From NCBI GenBank assembly GCA_947623455.1, contig OX392527.1:50574401-50638400 (forward strand): DNA of 64,000 nt, read 5' to 3'. How positions within the stretch are numbered: the first letter of the stretch is position 1; every line of letters starts with the position of its first letter. A model generated the notes under the pieces. The model saw only the letters and a list, made by a program, of their open reading frames with translations. It did no database searches and was not told the origin of the DNA. This stretch comes from Mimachlamys varia. Taxonomy: Eukaryota; Mollusca; Bivalvia; Pectinida; Pectinidae. Of the stretch, positions 1-13,264 are shown piece after piece. The translations under genes were made by a program, and so were the position numbers.

Positions 1-239
1 TCGTGTATTCGTGTTTCATACAGCAATGAAGACGTTCATAACCGTAAGAGGACTCCTGGTCATGAGGAAATATATACTTTGAAGAGGTAAGCTTCTGGTA
101 CATGTATATTTTATAGAACGTGTTACTGATCCGAGATTCGTATACGGGTGCACGTGTATGAGTTGTGTCAATGAGTGCATTAGATCAAACTGGGTACTTT
201 CGGTTGAAAAGGAAACACAGTTACTTGTCGTACTAAATT
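1..239. other. Left-edge sequence, no gene seen
   Basis: Mixed-composition sequence before the G-rich minisatellite. The minus-strand frame that runs out of the minisatellite into this stretch is a by-product of the repeat. I see no start, splice pattern or motif that supports a gene. Confidence 0.5.
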
Positions 240-1138
240 TGGGGAGGATGAATGCCATTTGTGGGAAGGGTGAGTGGTGTGGGTGAGGTTTGAGTAGCGT
301 TGGCGTGGAGGGGGAGTAACGTGGGTGGGGGAGGGTGAGTGACATGCGCGGGGAGGGGAAGTGACGTGGGCGGGGAGGGTGAGTGGCGAAGGTGGGGAGG
401 TGAGTGTCATGGGTCGAAAGAGGGGGGATGACGTTGGTGGGGAGGGGAAGTGGCGTTGGCGGGGAGGGTGAGTGGCGAGGGTGGGGAGGTGAGTGTCATG
501 GGTCGAAAGAGGGGGGATGACGTTGGTGGGGAGGGGAAGTGGCGTTGGCGGGGAGGGTGAGTGGCGAGGGTGGGGAGGGTGAGTGTCATGGGTCGAAAGA
601 GGGGGGATGACGTTGGTGGGGAGGGGAAGTGGCGTTGGCGGGGGAGGGTGAGTGACATGCGCGGGGAGGGGAAGTGGCGTGGGCGGGGAGGGTGAGTGGC
701 GAAGGTGGGGAGGGTGAGTGTCATGGGTCGAAAGAGGGGGGGATGACGTTGGTGGGGAGGGGAAGTGGCGTTGGCGGGGAGGGTGAGTGGCGAGGGTGGG
801 GAGGGTGAGTGTCATGGGTCGAAAGAGGGGGGATGACGTTGGTGGGGAGGGGAAGTGGCGTTGGCGGGGGAGGGTGAGTGGCGAGGGTGGGGAGGGTGAG
901 TGTCATGGGTCGAAAGAGGGGGGATGACGTTGGTGGGGAGGGGAAGTGGCATGAGGGGGTGATATAGATGGAGAGGGGGCGGGGGAGAAGACGTGGTTCG
1001 GGAGGTGGAAATAGCGTTGGTGGGGAGGAGAGTGATGTATGTGGGAAGAGGGAGTGACGTGGACAGGGAAGGGAGGTAATGTGGATTGGGAGGGGAAGTA
1101 ACGTGAACGGGGAGAGGCGCGGATGGGAAGGAGGTGTA
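240..1138. repeat. G-rich minisatellite, period about 90 bp
   Basis: Almost pure purine/GT on the plus strand. The marker GTCATGGGTCG recurs at about 406, 495, 585, 720, 811 and 902, giving steps of 89-91 bp and one of 135 bp. Inside each unit are shorter GTGRCG-x-GGGGAGGG blocks of about 22 bp, so the 90-mer is itself a higher-order unit. Runs such as GGGTGGGGAGGG give strong G-quadruplex potential on one strand. The proline-rich frames on the minus strand (up to about 210 codons) come from the repeat and are not called. The right end (950-1138) is degenerate. Confidence 0.93.
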
Positions 1139-2002
1139 TCAATACATCTGACTGGTCAATATTGTTTAAATGAATATTTATTAATAAATAATTTCTCCTT
1201 TAAAACAAGACCGTTCAAAAATATTGATCTAGATTTATTCTAAAATTATTGTTATTAAACAATAAAGTCACCCTATGAAATAATTAGTACACTACCATAT
1301 TGGAGTATTTAAAAATGAATTTTGATGAGTAGTTGTTATACTACCCTATTATCTCCCTTGGTAAACTACATATCAGTTACTCACCCTGTGTAAAGTACTA
1401 CTCTATTATTCCCAACCCAGTAAAATATAACCCAATAACTCCCTGTCGGTGAACTACATAACTAAAAAATGCACAATAAGACCCCTCTTTGGCCCCATCA
1501 CAAGGCCCCTACAACACTGCGGGGTCAGTCACTTACCAAGTATATATTATGCCATCCATGTTGTGATGATAATTGTTGTCAATCTGTTTTGGAGTTGTTA
1601 ATGGTATTTTTCTTATTTTTTTTTTATTATTGATATCAAAACAGATAAGTCAGGAAAAATGTGACCTTGGCCCACTTTATCAGTTTTTTTTACTGAGTTG
1701 TTTTACTTAAATATCAAAATCTGCTGCTTTTATTACAATATTCCGTGCATGAGAACTTCAACAACAAAACGTTCATTTTATACTCCGCCATTTTGACCCC
1801 CCCCCCAATTTTCAACGAGCATATACAAATACACAGCTGACCTTATAGTATCTTCCTCCTAAATATTAGCCTTATCACTGTCGGATAGACCACAGAAAGA
1901 CCCAAATTGTCTCCCTTCTTTTATAGCGGTTCGAGGAAATTAACAGTTTAAGTATGATATGATGGCGGATTTAATGCTGCACACATGCTGAATATTTTCA
2001 AG
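1139..2002. other. AT-rich intergenic stretch
   Basis: AT-rich non-repetitive sequence with a short C run near 1799-1807. No open frame of note, no RNA gene and no repeat that recurs in this window was seen. Confidence 0.5.
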
Positions 2003-3690
2003 CAGTCTTTTCCCTGTTTTTTTTTATTAGCAAGCAACATTTGCCCTGTTTTTTGTTTATTTATTAGCAAGAAGCATTTGCCCTGTTTTTTGTTTATTTA
2101 GTAGCAAGCAACATTTGCCCTGTTTTTTGTTTATTTATTAGCAAGAAGCATTTGCCCTGTTTTTTGTTTATTTAGTAGCAAGCAACATTTGCCTTGTTTT
2201 TTGTTTATTTATTAGCAAGCAACATTTGCCCTGTTTTTTGTTGATTTATTAGCAAGAAGCATTTGCCCTGTTTTTTGTTTATTTATTAGCAAGCAACATT
2301 TGCCTTGTTTTTTGTTTATTTATTAGCAAGCAACATTTGCCATGTTTTTTGTTTATTTATTAGCAAGCAACATTTGCCCTGTTTTTTGTTTATTTAGTAG
2401 CAAGAAACATTTGCCCTGTTTTTTGTTTATTTATTAGCAAGCAACATTTGCCCTGTTTTTTGTTTATTTATTAGCAAGAAGCATTTGCCCTGTTTTTTTG
2501 TTTAATTATTAGCAAGCAACATTTGCCCTGTTTTTTGTTTATTTATTAGCAAGCAACATTTGCCCTGTTTTTTGTTTATTTATTAGCAAACAACATTTGC
2601 CTTGTTTTTGTTCATTTATTAGCAAGCAACATTTTCCCTGTTTTTTGTTTATTTATTAGCAAGCAACATTTGCCCTGTTTTTTGTTTATTTATTAGCAGG
2701 CAACATTTGCACTGTTTTTTGTTTATTTATTAGCAAACAACATTTGCCTTGTTTTTGTTCATTTATTAGCAAGCAACATTTTCCCTGTTTTTTGTTTATT
2801 TATTAGCAAGCAACATTTGCCCTGTTTTTTGTTTATTTATTAGCAGGCAACATTTGCACTGTTTTTTGTTTATTTATTAGCAAGAAACATTTGCCCTGTT
2901 TTTTTGTTTATTTATTAGCAAGAAACATTTGCCCTGTTTTTTGTTTATTTATTAGCAAGCAACATATGCCCTGTTTTTGTTTATTTATTAGCAAGAAACA
3001 TTTGCCCTGTTTTTTGTTTATTCATTAGCAAGCAACATTTGCCAGGTTTTTTGTTATTCATTAGCAAGCAACATTTGCCCTGTTTTTTGTTTATTTATTA
3101 GCAAGCAACATTTGCCCTCTTTTTTGTTTATTTATAAGCAAGCAACATTTGCCCTGTTTTTTGTTTATTCATTAGCAAGCAACATTTGCTCCGTTTTTGT
3201 TTATTTATTAGCAAGCAACATTTGCTCCGTTTTTTGTTTATTTTTTAGCAAGACGCATTTGCCCTGTTTTTTGTTTATTTATTAGCAAGAAGCATTTGCC
3301 CTGTTTTTTGTTCATTATTAGCAAGAAGCATTTGCCCTGTTTTTTGTTTATTTACTAGCAAGCAACATTTGCCCTCTTTTTTGTTTATTTATAAGCAAGC
3401 AACATTTGCCCTGTTTTTTTTTTTATTTATTAGCAAGAAGCATTTGCCTTGTTTTTTGTTTATTTATTAGCAAGCAACACTTGCCATGTTTTTTGTTTAT
3501 TTATTAGCAAGAAGCATTTGCCCTGTTTTTTGTTTATTTATTAGCAAGCAACATTTGCCCTGTTTTTTGTTTATTTATTAGCAAGCAACATTTGCCCTGT
3601 TTTTTGTTTATTTATTAGCAAGCAACACTTGCCCTGTTTTTTGTTTATTTATTAGCTAGCAACATTTGCCCTGTTTTTTGTTTATTTCTT
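2003..3690. repeat. 37-bp satellite, array A (about 45 monomers)
   Basis: Tandem monomers of 37 bp with core AGCAAGCAACATTTGCCCTG followed by a T-rich half ending GTTTATTTATT. Variable sites recur: AGCAAGAAGC versus AGCAAGCAAC, TTTGCCC versus TTTGCTC, and T5/T6/T7 runs. This array is the most diverged of the three and is preceded by unique sequence rather than by the 59-bp satellite. All frames are closed by TTATTAG within each monomer. Confidence 0.95.
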
Positions 3691-5559
3691 GAAAGTCGGA
3701 TTTAGTTAATTTTTTTTTTTTTTCTATTTTGGTTACAGTTTGGTTAAACGGACATCTGAATCCCTTCCAATTTCGACATCATTTTAAGCGGACATACATG
3801 TATAATGTTTTTTTTCACTTGGATTATGATTTTGAAGCTGAGTGTTCTGTCAGCTAGTGACAACAACAATACCTGTCCCAAAAACTTGATACTGGAACTG
3901 TTACCATAACTACAGAAGCATGCGAGGAAATGGAGAAAAAATGTAGAAAAGAGGATATGGAAATGGACAGATGTCAAATCGTTCCCATTGTTTAAGCCGC
4001 TAAGTAGATCTGGATTTCATACGGAGGAAAAATACAATTGATAAAAAAGAAAGAAAAAGAAGAAAAACAACCGTGAGTCTCCCTGCATGTCCCCACTCTC
4101 CACTGAAACATGGACATCTTTTCGTCATCTATAGACAAGAAATTATATATTTTTTTGTTACATTAAATGTCAAACAAAATAAATGTAACTTGTAATAGTA
4201 ATGCATTTGGCTAAATGTCTATATAATATGATGACAAAGAGTTCAAACATATATCTTTTATATAATGCTTTTCTATCGGTTCTTTTTTTAAACACTTACA
4301 ATGTAATTTAGGAGTTATTTTATTTACAAAAATTATAATGTTCCTTTTTAAATGTTAATATTTATTTGAATTCTATAGATTAACGGAAAAGTGTTCATAT
4401 TTCGTTATATCTTTTTCTGTCAATTTTCCATCTTTATTTCTATCCTTGAAAAAAGGAAACGTGATTTTTAAATGAAAGGCAAAGAGAAGATTGCCTGAAA
4501 GGTACGTAATGTAAGTATGGCAGATTGTGGATTCGTGTTAATCAAAGAATATTCTGTACCATTCGAAATGTGTAATAAAGCACATCAAAATTTGTGTTGT
4601 TATATTCATTGCGCGACAGTTTCATAAGACCAAGTGAAGACAAAAGGAAGATCAAAGTAAGTACCCAGCATGCACCCACAGTTCATTTCCGTTTTTATAA
4701 CATTTCCGGTTCCTGTCATCTTTCTTACTTTACTATGTTGGTTGATACTAATGTAAATTAGTTTCTTACCCCCCGAAACCAGAAGCTGAAAAATGTTCAC
4801 CTTATCAATTGACAACATTTGAGTCAAAATCGCTATTTTTTTCAGCTTCGGGAGGTCGACTACGCTGTATTCATTCATCAGTTCAAACATCTTATCAACA
4901 TGTTTTGTTCATGCTTGGAAAAGCTCAATTTGCCACCGTATACAGCATGATACTGTTCTTGAAAAGGGGGGGGGGGCATCAAAATGTGCTTTGTTCCTGT
5001 TCTGGGAGTCTGACCTTATTCTGAATAACCTAATAGCCACTGAAATATGTAGCATTGTAAAATTTGAAATTAAGCATAATATCAATTACCAAATAAAAAA
5101 CAAAACAAAAAGAAATAAAAACAATTGACTTACCGACCTATTAAGCTATTTATTTCTGTCATGTTGCCTGAAATATGCATATTTTTTTTACCTAATCCGA
5201 CCTTGAATAGTCTGACTAAAGGTTCGGTGCAGTAAACAAATCATATCTGGAGAAACCCGGAAATCTGTTACCGCCAAGCCCCTGAGAATAGCAATTTCAG
5301 AAAATCGTAATTGCCTATGGGTCTTTAGTGTCCAACTCTTGCTAATAATATCTTTTAATTTTCTTCCACTCTCTAAATACATGTAGTTTATTTCGTGGAA
5401 GCGAACCAGTTATCAAAAAAGTATTGGGCTGGAAACGCTGAACGTTTCCAATGCTACATACAAAAGTAAAATTTCTTTCAGACACGGAATGTACAATATG
5501 AGTTTGAATATGTAACATGTATGTATCAAGTACACGGCAAATTTGAAACGGGTTATTCG
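3691..5559. repeat. Macro-unit spacer, copy 1
   Basis: Single-copy-like sequence between a 37-bp array and a 59-bp array. It recurs at 11129 and 17236, shifted by about 7.43 kb and 13.54 kb. It carries an 11-G run near 4966-4977, which varies between copies. Two minus-strand frames (3744-3977, 77 codons, and 4606-4890, 94 codons) survive in part in the other copies. The differences include amino-acid changes (Leu/Pro, Ala/Asp), and a T-run length change near 4840 breaks the second frame in copies 2 and 3. I therefore do not call a gene. Confidence 0.85.
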
Positions 5560-5904
5560 CGTTACGGATACTTTGCAATATGTATCGAGCAAACGGCGTA
5601 TGAAAATGCATTATTTACAATTATAATGTACCTGACGGATAATTTGCAGTACGTATCCAGCGAATGGCATGTTTTAAGGGTGACTTTATACCTAATGAAT
5701 ACTTTGCAAAACGTATCAAGCTACAAATGTATTTAAATAATGCTTTTTACAATTAACGCCGCGGAAACGTTGCAGCACACATCAAGCGAACTGGATCATT
5801 AAGATTACGAATACGAAGAAATGTGACGGCGTCTTTATTCGCGGTATTTTCATGACGGATTTCTGCATTTCATTTCATCGGCAATACAAGTATTTAACGT
5901 AGGT
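5560..5904. repeat. Degenerate 59-bp monomers, edge of array I
   Basis: Diverged relatives of the 59-bp monomer, recognisable from TACGGATACTTTGCAATA...TATCGAGCAAACGGCG and later GACGGATAATTTGCAGTACG and ACTTTGCAAAACGTATCAAG. They sit just outside the homogeneous array, as expected for satellite margins not reached by homogenisation. The 71-codon plus frame at 5521-5736 is a by-product of these monomers. Confidence 0.8.
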
Positions 5905-8900
5905 CATTTACAGTACGGATATTTTGCTGTACATATCGAGGGAACGGCGTTTTTAAAGTGTGTTATTTACAGTACGGATATTTTGCTGTACATATCGAGG
6001 GAACGGCGTTTTTAACGTGTGTTATTTACAGTACGGATGTTTTGCTGTACATATCGAAAGAACGGCGTTTTTACCGTAATGATATTTTGCAGTACATATC
6101 GAAGGAATGTCGTTTTTAACGTGTGTTATTTATAGTACTGATATTTTGCAGTACATATCAAGGGAACGGCGTTTTTAACGTGTGCTATTTACAGTACGGA
6201 TATTTTGCTGAACATATCGAAAGAACGGCGTTTTTACCGTAATGATATTTTGCAGTACATATCGAGGTAACGGCGTTTTTAACGTGTGTTATTTACAGTA
6301 CGGATATTTTGCTGTACATATTGAGTGAACGGCGTTTTTAACGTGTGTTATTTACAGTACGGATATTTTGCTGTACATATCGAGAGAACGGCGTTTTTAA
6401 GTTGTGTTATTTACAGTACGGATATTTTGCTGTACATATCGAGGGAACGGCGTTTTTAACGTGTCTCATTTACAGTACGGATGTTTTGCTGTACATATCG
6501 AGGGAACGGCGTTTTTAACGTGTGTTATTTACAGTACGGGTATTTTGCTGTACATATCGAGGGAACGGCGTTTTTAACGTGTGTTATTTACAGTACGGAT
6601 ATTTTGCTGTACATATCGAGGGAACGGCGTTTTAAAGTTGTGTTATTTACAGTACGGATGTTTTGCTGTACAAATCGAGGGAACGGCGTTTTTAACGTGT
6701 GTTATTTACAGTACGGATATTTTGATGTACATATCGAGGGAACGGCGTTTTTAACGTGTGTTATTTACAGTACGAATATTTTGCTGTACAAATCGAGGGA
6801 ACGGCGTTTTTAACGTGTGTTATTTACAGTACGGATATTTTGCTGTATCAAGGGAACGGCATTTTTAATGTGTGTTATTTACAGTTCGGATATTTTGCTG
6901 TACATATCGAAGGAACGGCGTTTTTAATGTGTGTTATTTACAGTTCGGATATTTTGCTGTACATATCGAAGGAACGGCGTTTTTAACGTATGTTATTTAC
7001 AGTACGGATATTTTGCTGTACATGTCGAGGGAACGGCATTTTTAAATTGTGCTATTTACAGTACGGATATTATGCAGTATATTTCGAGAGAACGACGTTT
7101 TTAAAGTGTGTTATTTACAGTACGGATATTTTGCTGTACATGTCGAGGGAACGGCGTTTTTAAATTGTGCTATTTACAGTACGGATATTATGCAGTATAT
7201 TTCGAGAGAACGGCGTTTTTAACGTGCGTTATTTACAGTACGGATATTTTGCTGTACATATCGAGAGAACGGCGTTTTTAAAGTGTGTTATTTACAGTAC
7301 GGATATTTTGCTGTACATATCGAGAGAACGGCGTTTTTAACGTGTGTTATTTACAGTACGGATATTTTGCTGTACATAGCGAGGGAACGGCGTTTTTAAC
7401 GTGTGTTATTTACAGTATGGATATTTTGCTGTATATATCGAGGGAACGGCATTTTTAAGGTGTGTTATTTACAGTTCGGATATTTTGCTGTACATATCGA
7501 GAGAACGGCGTTTTTGACGTAGGTCATTTACAGTACGGATATTTTGCTGTACATATCGAGTGAATGGCGTTTTAAACGTGTGCTATTTACAGTACGGATA
7601 TTTTGCTGAACATATCGAAAGAACGGCGTTTTTACCGTAATGATATTTTGCAGTACATATCGAGGTAACGGCGTTTTTAACGTGTGCTATTTACAGTACG
7701 GATATTTTGCTGAACACATCGAAAGAACGGCGTTTTTACCGTAATGATATTTCGCAGTACATATCGAGGTAACGGCATTTTTACGTGTGTTATTTACAGT
7801 ACGGATATTTTGCTGCACATATCGAGGGAACGTCGTTTTTAACGTGTGTTATTTACAGTACGGATATTTTGCTGTACATATTGAGTGAACGGCGTTTTTA
7901 ACGTGTGTTATTTACAGTACGGTTATTTTGCTGTACATATCGAGAGAACGGCGTTTTTAAGTTGTGTTATTTACAGTACGGATATTTTGCTGTACATATC
8001 GAGGGACCGGCGTTTTTAACGTGTCTCATTTACAGTACGGATGTTTTGCTGTACATATCGAGGGAACGGCGTTTTTAACGTGTGTTATTTACAGTACGGA
8101 TATTTTGCTGTACATATCGAGGGAACGGCGTTTTTAACGTGTGTTATTAACAGTACGGATATTTTGCTGTACATATCGAAGGAACGGCGTTTTTAACGTG
8201 TGTTATTTACAGTACGGATGTTTTGCTGTACAAATCGAGGGAACGGCGTTTTTAACGTGTGTTATTTACAGTACGGATATTTTGATGTACATATCGAGGG
8301 AACGGCGTTTTTCACGTGTGTTATTTACAGTACGAATATTTTGCTGTACAAATCGAGGGAACGGCGTTTTTAACGTGTGTTATTTACAGTACGGATATTT
8401 TGCTGTATCAAGGGAACGGCATTTTTAATGTGTGTTATTTACAGTTCGGATATTTTGCTGTACATATCGAAGGAACGGCGTTTTTAATGTGTGTTATTTA
8501 CAGTTCGGATATTTTGCTGTACATATCGAAGGAACGGCGTTTTTAATGTGTGTTATTTACAGTTCGGATATTTTGCTGTACATATCGAAGGAACGGCGTT
8601 TTTAACGTATGTTATTTACAGTTCGGATATTTTGCTGTACATGTCGAGGGAACGACGTTTTTAAATTGTGCTATTTACAGTACGGATATTATGCAGTATA
8701 TTTCGAGAGAACGACGTTTTTAAAGTGTGTTATTTACAGTAAGGATATTTTGCTGTACATGTCGAGGGAACGACGTTTTTAAATTGTGCTATTTACAGTA
8801 AGGATATTATGCAGTATATTTCGAGAGAATGACGTTTTTAACGTGTGTTATTTACAGTACGGATATTTTGCTGTACATATCGAGAGAACGGCGTTTTTAA

Positions 8901-10046
8901 AGTGTGTTATTTACAGTACGGATATTTTGCTGTACATATCGAGAGAACGGCGTTTTAAACGTGTGTTATTTACAGTACGGATATTTCGGTGTACATATCG
9001 AGGGAACGGTGTTTTTAAGGTGTGTTATTTACAGAACGGATATTTTGCTGTACATATCGAGGGAACGGCGTTTTTAACGTGTGTTATTTACAGTAGGGAT
9101 ATGTTGCTGTATCAAGGGAACGGCATTTTTAACGTGTGTTATTTACAGTATGGATATTATTCTGTATCAAGGGAACGGCATTTTTAATGTGTGATATTCA
9201 CAGTACGGATGTTTTGGTATACATATCGAGGGAACGGCGTTTTTAATGCGTGTTATATACAGTACGGATATTTAGCTGTACATATCGAGGGAACGGCGTT
9301 TTTAACGTGTGTTATTTACAGTATGGATATTTTTCTGTACATATCGAGGGAACGGCGTTATTAACGTGTGTTATTTACAGTACGGATATTTTGCTGTACA
9401 TATCGAGGGAACGGCGTTTTTAACGTGTGTTATTTACAGTACGTATATTTTGCTGTACATGTCAATGGAACGGCGTTTTTAACTTGTGTTATCAACAGTA
9501 CGGATATTTAGCTGTACATAATATCGACGGAACGGCGTTTTAATGCGTGTTATTTACAGTACGGATACTTTGCATTACATATCGAGGGAACGGCGTTTTT
9601 AACGTGTGTTATTTACAGTACGGATATGTTGCATTACATATCGAGGGAACGGCGTTTTTAACGTGTGTTATTTACAGTACGGATACTTTGCTGTACATAT
9701 CGAAGGAACGGCGTTTTTAACGTGTGTTATTTACAGTACGGATATTTTGCTGTACATATCGAAAGAACGGCGTTTTTAACGTGTGTTATTTACAATACGA
9801 ATGTTTTAAAGTACATATCGAGGAAACGGCGTTTTTAGCGTGTGCTATTAACATTACGGATATTTTGCTGTACATATCAAGGGAACGGCGTTTTTAACGT
9901 TTGTTATTAACATTACGGATATTTTGCTGTACATATCAAGGGAACGGCGTTTTTAACGTGTGTTATTAACATTACGGATATTTTGCTGTACATATCAAGG
10001 GAACGGCGTTTTAAACGTGTGTTATTTACAGTACGGATATTTCGCT
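5905..10046. repeat. 59-bp satellite, array I (about 70 monomers)
   Basis: Tandem monomers with landmarks GTGTGTTATTTACAGTACGG, then TTTTGCTGTACATATCGAGG, then ACGGCGTTTTTAA, total 59 bp. Because 59 is not a multiple of three, each monomer is read in a new frame and the TTTTTAA end supplies a stop every third monomer, which explains the many frames of about 76 codons. Shortened monomers beginning ACCGTAATG occur near 6070, 6240, 7640 and 7740. A block near 6.76 kb recurs about 1.56 kb downstream, so the array has internal segmental duplications. The right end passes directly into the 37-bp array at CGCTTTAAATATAGCAAACA. Confidence 0.95.
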
Positions 10047-11128
10047 TTAAATATAGCAAACAACATTTGCCCATTTTTTTGTTAATTTATTAGCAAGCAA
10101 CATTTTCCCTGTTTTTTGTTTATTTATTAGCAAGACGCATTTGCCCTGTTTTTTGTTTATTTATTAGCAAGCAACATTTGCCCTGTTTTTTGTTTATTTA
10201 TTAGCAAGCAACATTTGCCCTGTTTTTTGTTTATTTATTAGCAAGCAACATTTGCCCTGTTTTTTGTTTATTTATTAGCAAGCAACATTTGCCCTGTTTT
10301 TTGTTTATTTATTAGCAAGAAGAATTTGCCCTGTTTTTTGTTTATTTATTAGCAAGCAACATTTGCCCGGTTTTTTGTTTATTTATTAGCAAGTAAGATT
10401 TGCCCTGTTTTTGTTTATTTATTAGCAAGCAACACTTGCCCTGTTTTTTGTTTATTTATTAGCAAGAAGCATTTGCCCTGTTTTTTGTTTATTTATTAGC
10501 AAGCAACAATTGCCCTGTTTTTTCTTTATTTATTAGCAAGCAACACTTGCCCTGTTTTTTGTTTATTTATTAGCAAGCAACATTTGCCCTGTTTTTTGTT
10601 TATTTATTAGCAAGCAACATTTGCCCTGTTTTTTGTTTATTTATTAGCAAGCAACACTTGCCCTGTTTTTTGTTTATTTATTAGCAAGCAACATTTGCCC
10701 TGTTTTTTGTTTATTTATTAGCAAGCAACATTTGCCCTGTTTTTTGTTTATTTATTAGCAAGAAGCATTTGCTCTGTTTTTGTTTATTTATTAGCAAGCA
10801 ACATTTTCCCTGTTTTTTGTTTATTTATTAGCAAGCAACATTTGCCCTGTTTTTTGTTTATTTATTAGCAAGCAACATTTGCCCTGTTTTTTGTTTATTT
10901 ATTAGCAAGCAACACTTGCCCTGTTTTTTGTTTATTTATTAGCAAGCAACATTTGCCCTGTTTTTTGTTTATTTATTAGCAAGCAACATTTGCCCTGTTT
11001 ATTGTTTATTTATTAGCAAGAAGCATTTGCCCTGTTTTTGTTTATTTATTAGCAAGCAACATTTGCTCTGTTTTTTGTTTATTTTTTAGCAAGCAACATT
11101 TGCCCTGTTTTTTTGTTTATTTCTTGAA
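10047..11128. repeat. 37-bp satellite, array B (about 29 monomers)
   Basis: Same 37-bp monomer as array A (TTTGCCC at 10214 and 10251, 37 bp apart), more homogeneous. Its variant order matches array C almost base for base at a shift of about 6.1 kb. Abuts 59-bp array I on the left and the second spacer on the right. Confidence 0.95.
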
Positions 11129-12935
11129 AGTCGGATTTAGTTTATTATAAATTTTTTTCTATTTTGGTTGCAGTTCGGTTAAACGGACATCTGAATCCCT
11201 TCCAATTTCGACATCATTTTAAGCGGACATACATGTATAATGTTTTTTTTCACTTGGATTATGATTTTGAAGCTGAGTGTTCTGTCATCTAGTGACAAAA
11301 ACAATACCTGTCCCAAAAACTTGATACTGGAACTGTTACCATAACTACAGAAGCATGCGAGGAAATGGGGAAAAAATGTAGAAAAGAGGATATGGAAATG
11401 GACAGAAGTCAAATCGTTCCCATTGTTTAAGCCGCTAAGTAGATCTGAATTTCATACGGAGAAAAAATGCAATTGATAAAAAAGAAAGAAAAAGAAGAAA
11501 AACAACCGTGAGTCTCCCTGCATTTCCCCACTGTCCACCGAAACATGTACATCTTTTCGTCATCTATAGACAAGAAAATATATATTTTTTGTTACATTAA
11601 ATGTCAAACAAAATAAATGTAATTTGTAATAGTAATGCATTTGGCTAAATGTCTATATAATATTATGACATAGAGTTCAAACATATATCTTTTATATAAT
11701 GCTTTTCTATCGGTTATTTTTTTAAACACTAATAATGTAATTTAGGAGTTATTTTATTTACAAAAATTATAATGTTCCTTTTTAAATGTTAATACTTTTA
11801 TTTTGAATCCTATAGATAAACGGAAATGTGTTCATATTTCGTGATTTCTTTTTCTGTCAATTTTCCATCTTTATTTCTATCCTTGAAAAAAGGAAACGTG
11901 ATTTTTAAATGAAAGGCAAAGAGAAAATTGCCTGAAAGGTACGTAATGTAAGTATGGCAGATTGTGGATTCGTGTTAATCAAAGAATATTCTGTACCATT
12001 CGAAATGTGTAATAAAGCACATCAAAATTTGTGTTATTATATTCATTGCGCGACAGTTTCATAAGACCAAGTGAAGACAAAAGGAAGATCAAAGTAAGTA
12101 CCTAGCATGCACCCACTGCCAATTTCCGTTTTTATAACATTTCCGGTTCCTGTCATCTTTCTTTCTTTATTATGTTGATTGATACTAATGTAAATTTGTT
12201 CCTTACCACCCGAAACCAGAAGCTGAAAATTGTTCACCTTATCAATTGACAACATTTGAGTCAAAATCGCTATTTTTTCAGCTTCGGGAAGTCGACTACG
12301 CTGTATTCATTCATCAGTTCAAACATCTTATCAACATGTTTTGTTCATGTTTGGAAAAGCTCAATTTGCCACCATATACTGCAGGATACTATGCTTGAGG
12401 GGGGGGGGATTGAAATGTGGTTTGTTCCTGTTCTGGGATTCTGACCTTATTCTGGATAACTTAATAGCCACTGAAATATGTGGCATTGTAAAATTTGAAA
12501 AAAAGAATAAAAATAAAATAAAAACAATTTACCTACCGACCTAAGCTAGTTATTTCGGTCATGTTACCTGAAATATGCATATTTTTTTACCTAATCCGAC
12601 CTTGAATAGTCTGACTAAAGGTTCGGAGCAGTAAACAAAACATATCTGGGGAAACCCGGAAATCTGTTACCCACACGCTCTCGAGAAAATCGTATTTGCC
12701 TATGGGTCTTTAATGTCCAACTATTGCAAATTATATCTTTCAATCTTCTTCCACTCTCTAAATAGTTAATTTCGTGAAAGCGAACCAGTTATCCAAGAAG
12801 TGTTGGGCTGGAAACGCTGAACGTTTCCAATGCTACATACAAAAGTAAAATTTCTTTCAGACACAGAAAGTACAATATGAGTTTGAATATGTAACATGTA
12901 TGTATCAAGTACACGGCAAATTTGAAACGGGTTAT
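11129..12935. repeat. Macro-unit spacer, copy 2
   Basis: Homologous to 3691-5559 and nearly identical to 17236-19043. The minus frame 11179-11412 (77 codons) and shortened frame 12043-12264 (73 codons) are the counterparts of those in copy 1. The G run near 12400 has 9-10 bases here and about 11 in copy 3. No function assigned. Confidence 0.85.
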
Positions 12936-13264
12936 TCGCGTTACGGATACTTTGCAATACGTATCGAGCAAACGGCGTATGAAAGTGCATTATTTACAAT
13001 GATAATGTACCTGACGGATAATTTGCAGTACGTATCCAGCGAATGGCATGTTTTGAGGGTGATTTTATACCTAATGAATACTTTGAAGAACGTATCAAGC
13101 TACAAATGTATTTAACTAATGCTATCTACAACGCGGAAAAGTTGCAGCACACATCAAGCGAACGGGATCATTAAGATTACAAATACGAAGAAAGATGACG
13201 GCGGCTTTAGTCGCGGTATTTTTAAGACGGATTTCTGCATTTCATTTAATCGGCAATACAAGTA
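12936..13264. repeat. Degenerate 59-bp monomers, edge of array II
   Basis: Same diverged monomers as at 5560-5904 (for example TTACGGATACTTTGCAATAC...GTATCGAGCAAACGGCG), leading into the regular array at AACGTGCGTTATTTACAGTA. Confidence 0.8.

Noticed and set aside
180..815. 211-codon proline/histidine-rich minus-strand frame
   Set aside because: It is the complement of the G-rich minisatellite. Several overlapping frames are open for the same reason and all repeat with the 90-bp unit.
2003..3690. CRISPR-like appearance of short direct repeats
   Set aside because: The 37-bp units are contiguous with no unique spacers, the sequence context is eukaryotic, and no cas-like genes are present.
3744..3977. 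77-codon minus frame kept in all three spacers (also 11179-11412 and 17285-17518)
   Set aside because: Retention follows from recent duplication. The older comparison (copy 1 with 2) shows mostly amino-acid-changing differences, and there is no recognisable domain.
4606..4890. 94-codon minus frame in spacer 1
   Set aside because: The counterpart in copies 2 and 3 is broken by a one-base T-run change, and there is no family resemblance.
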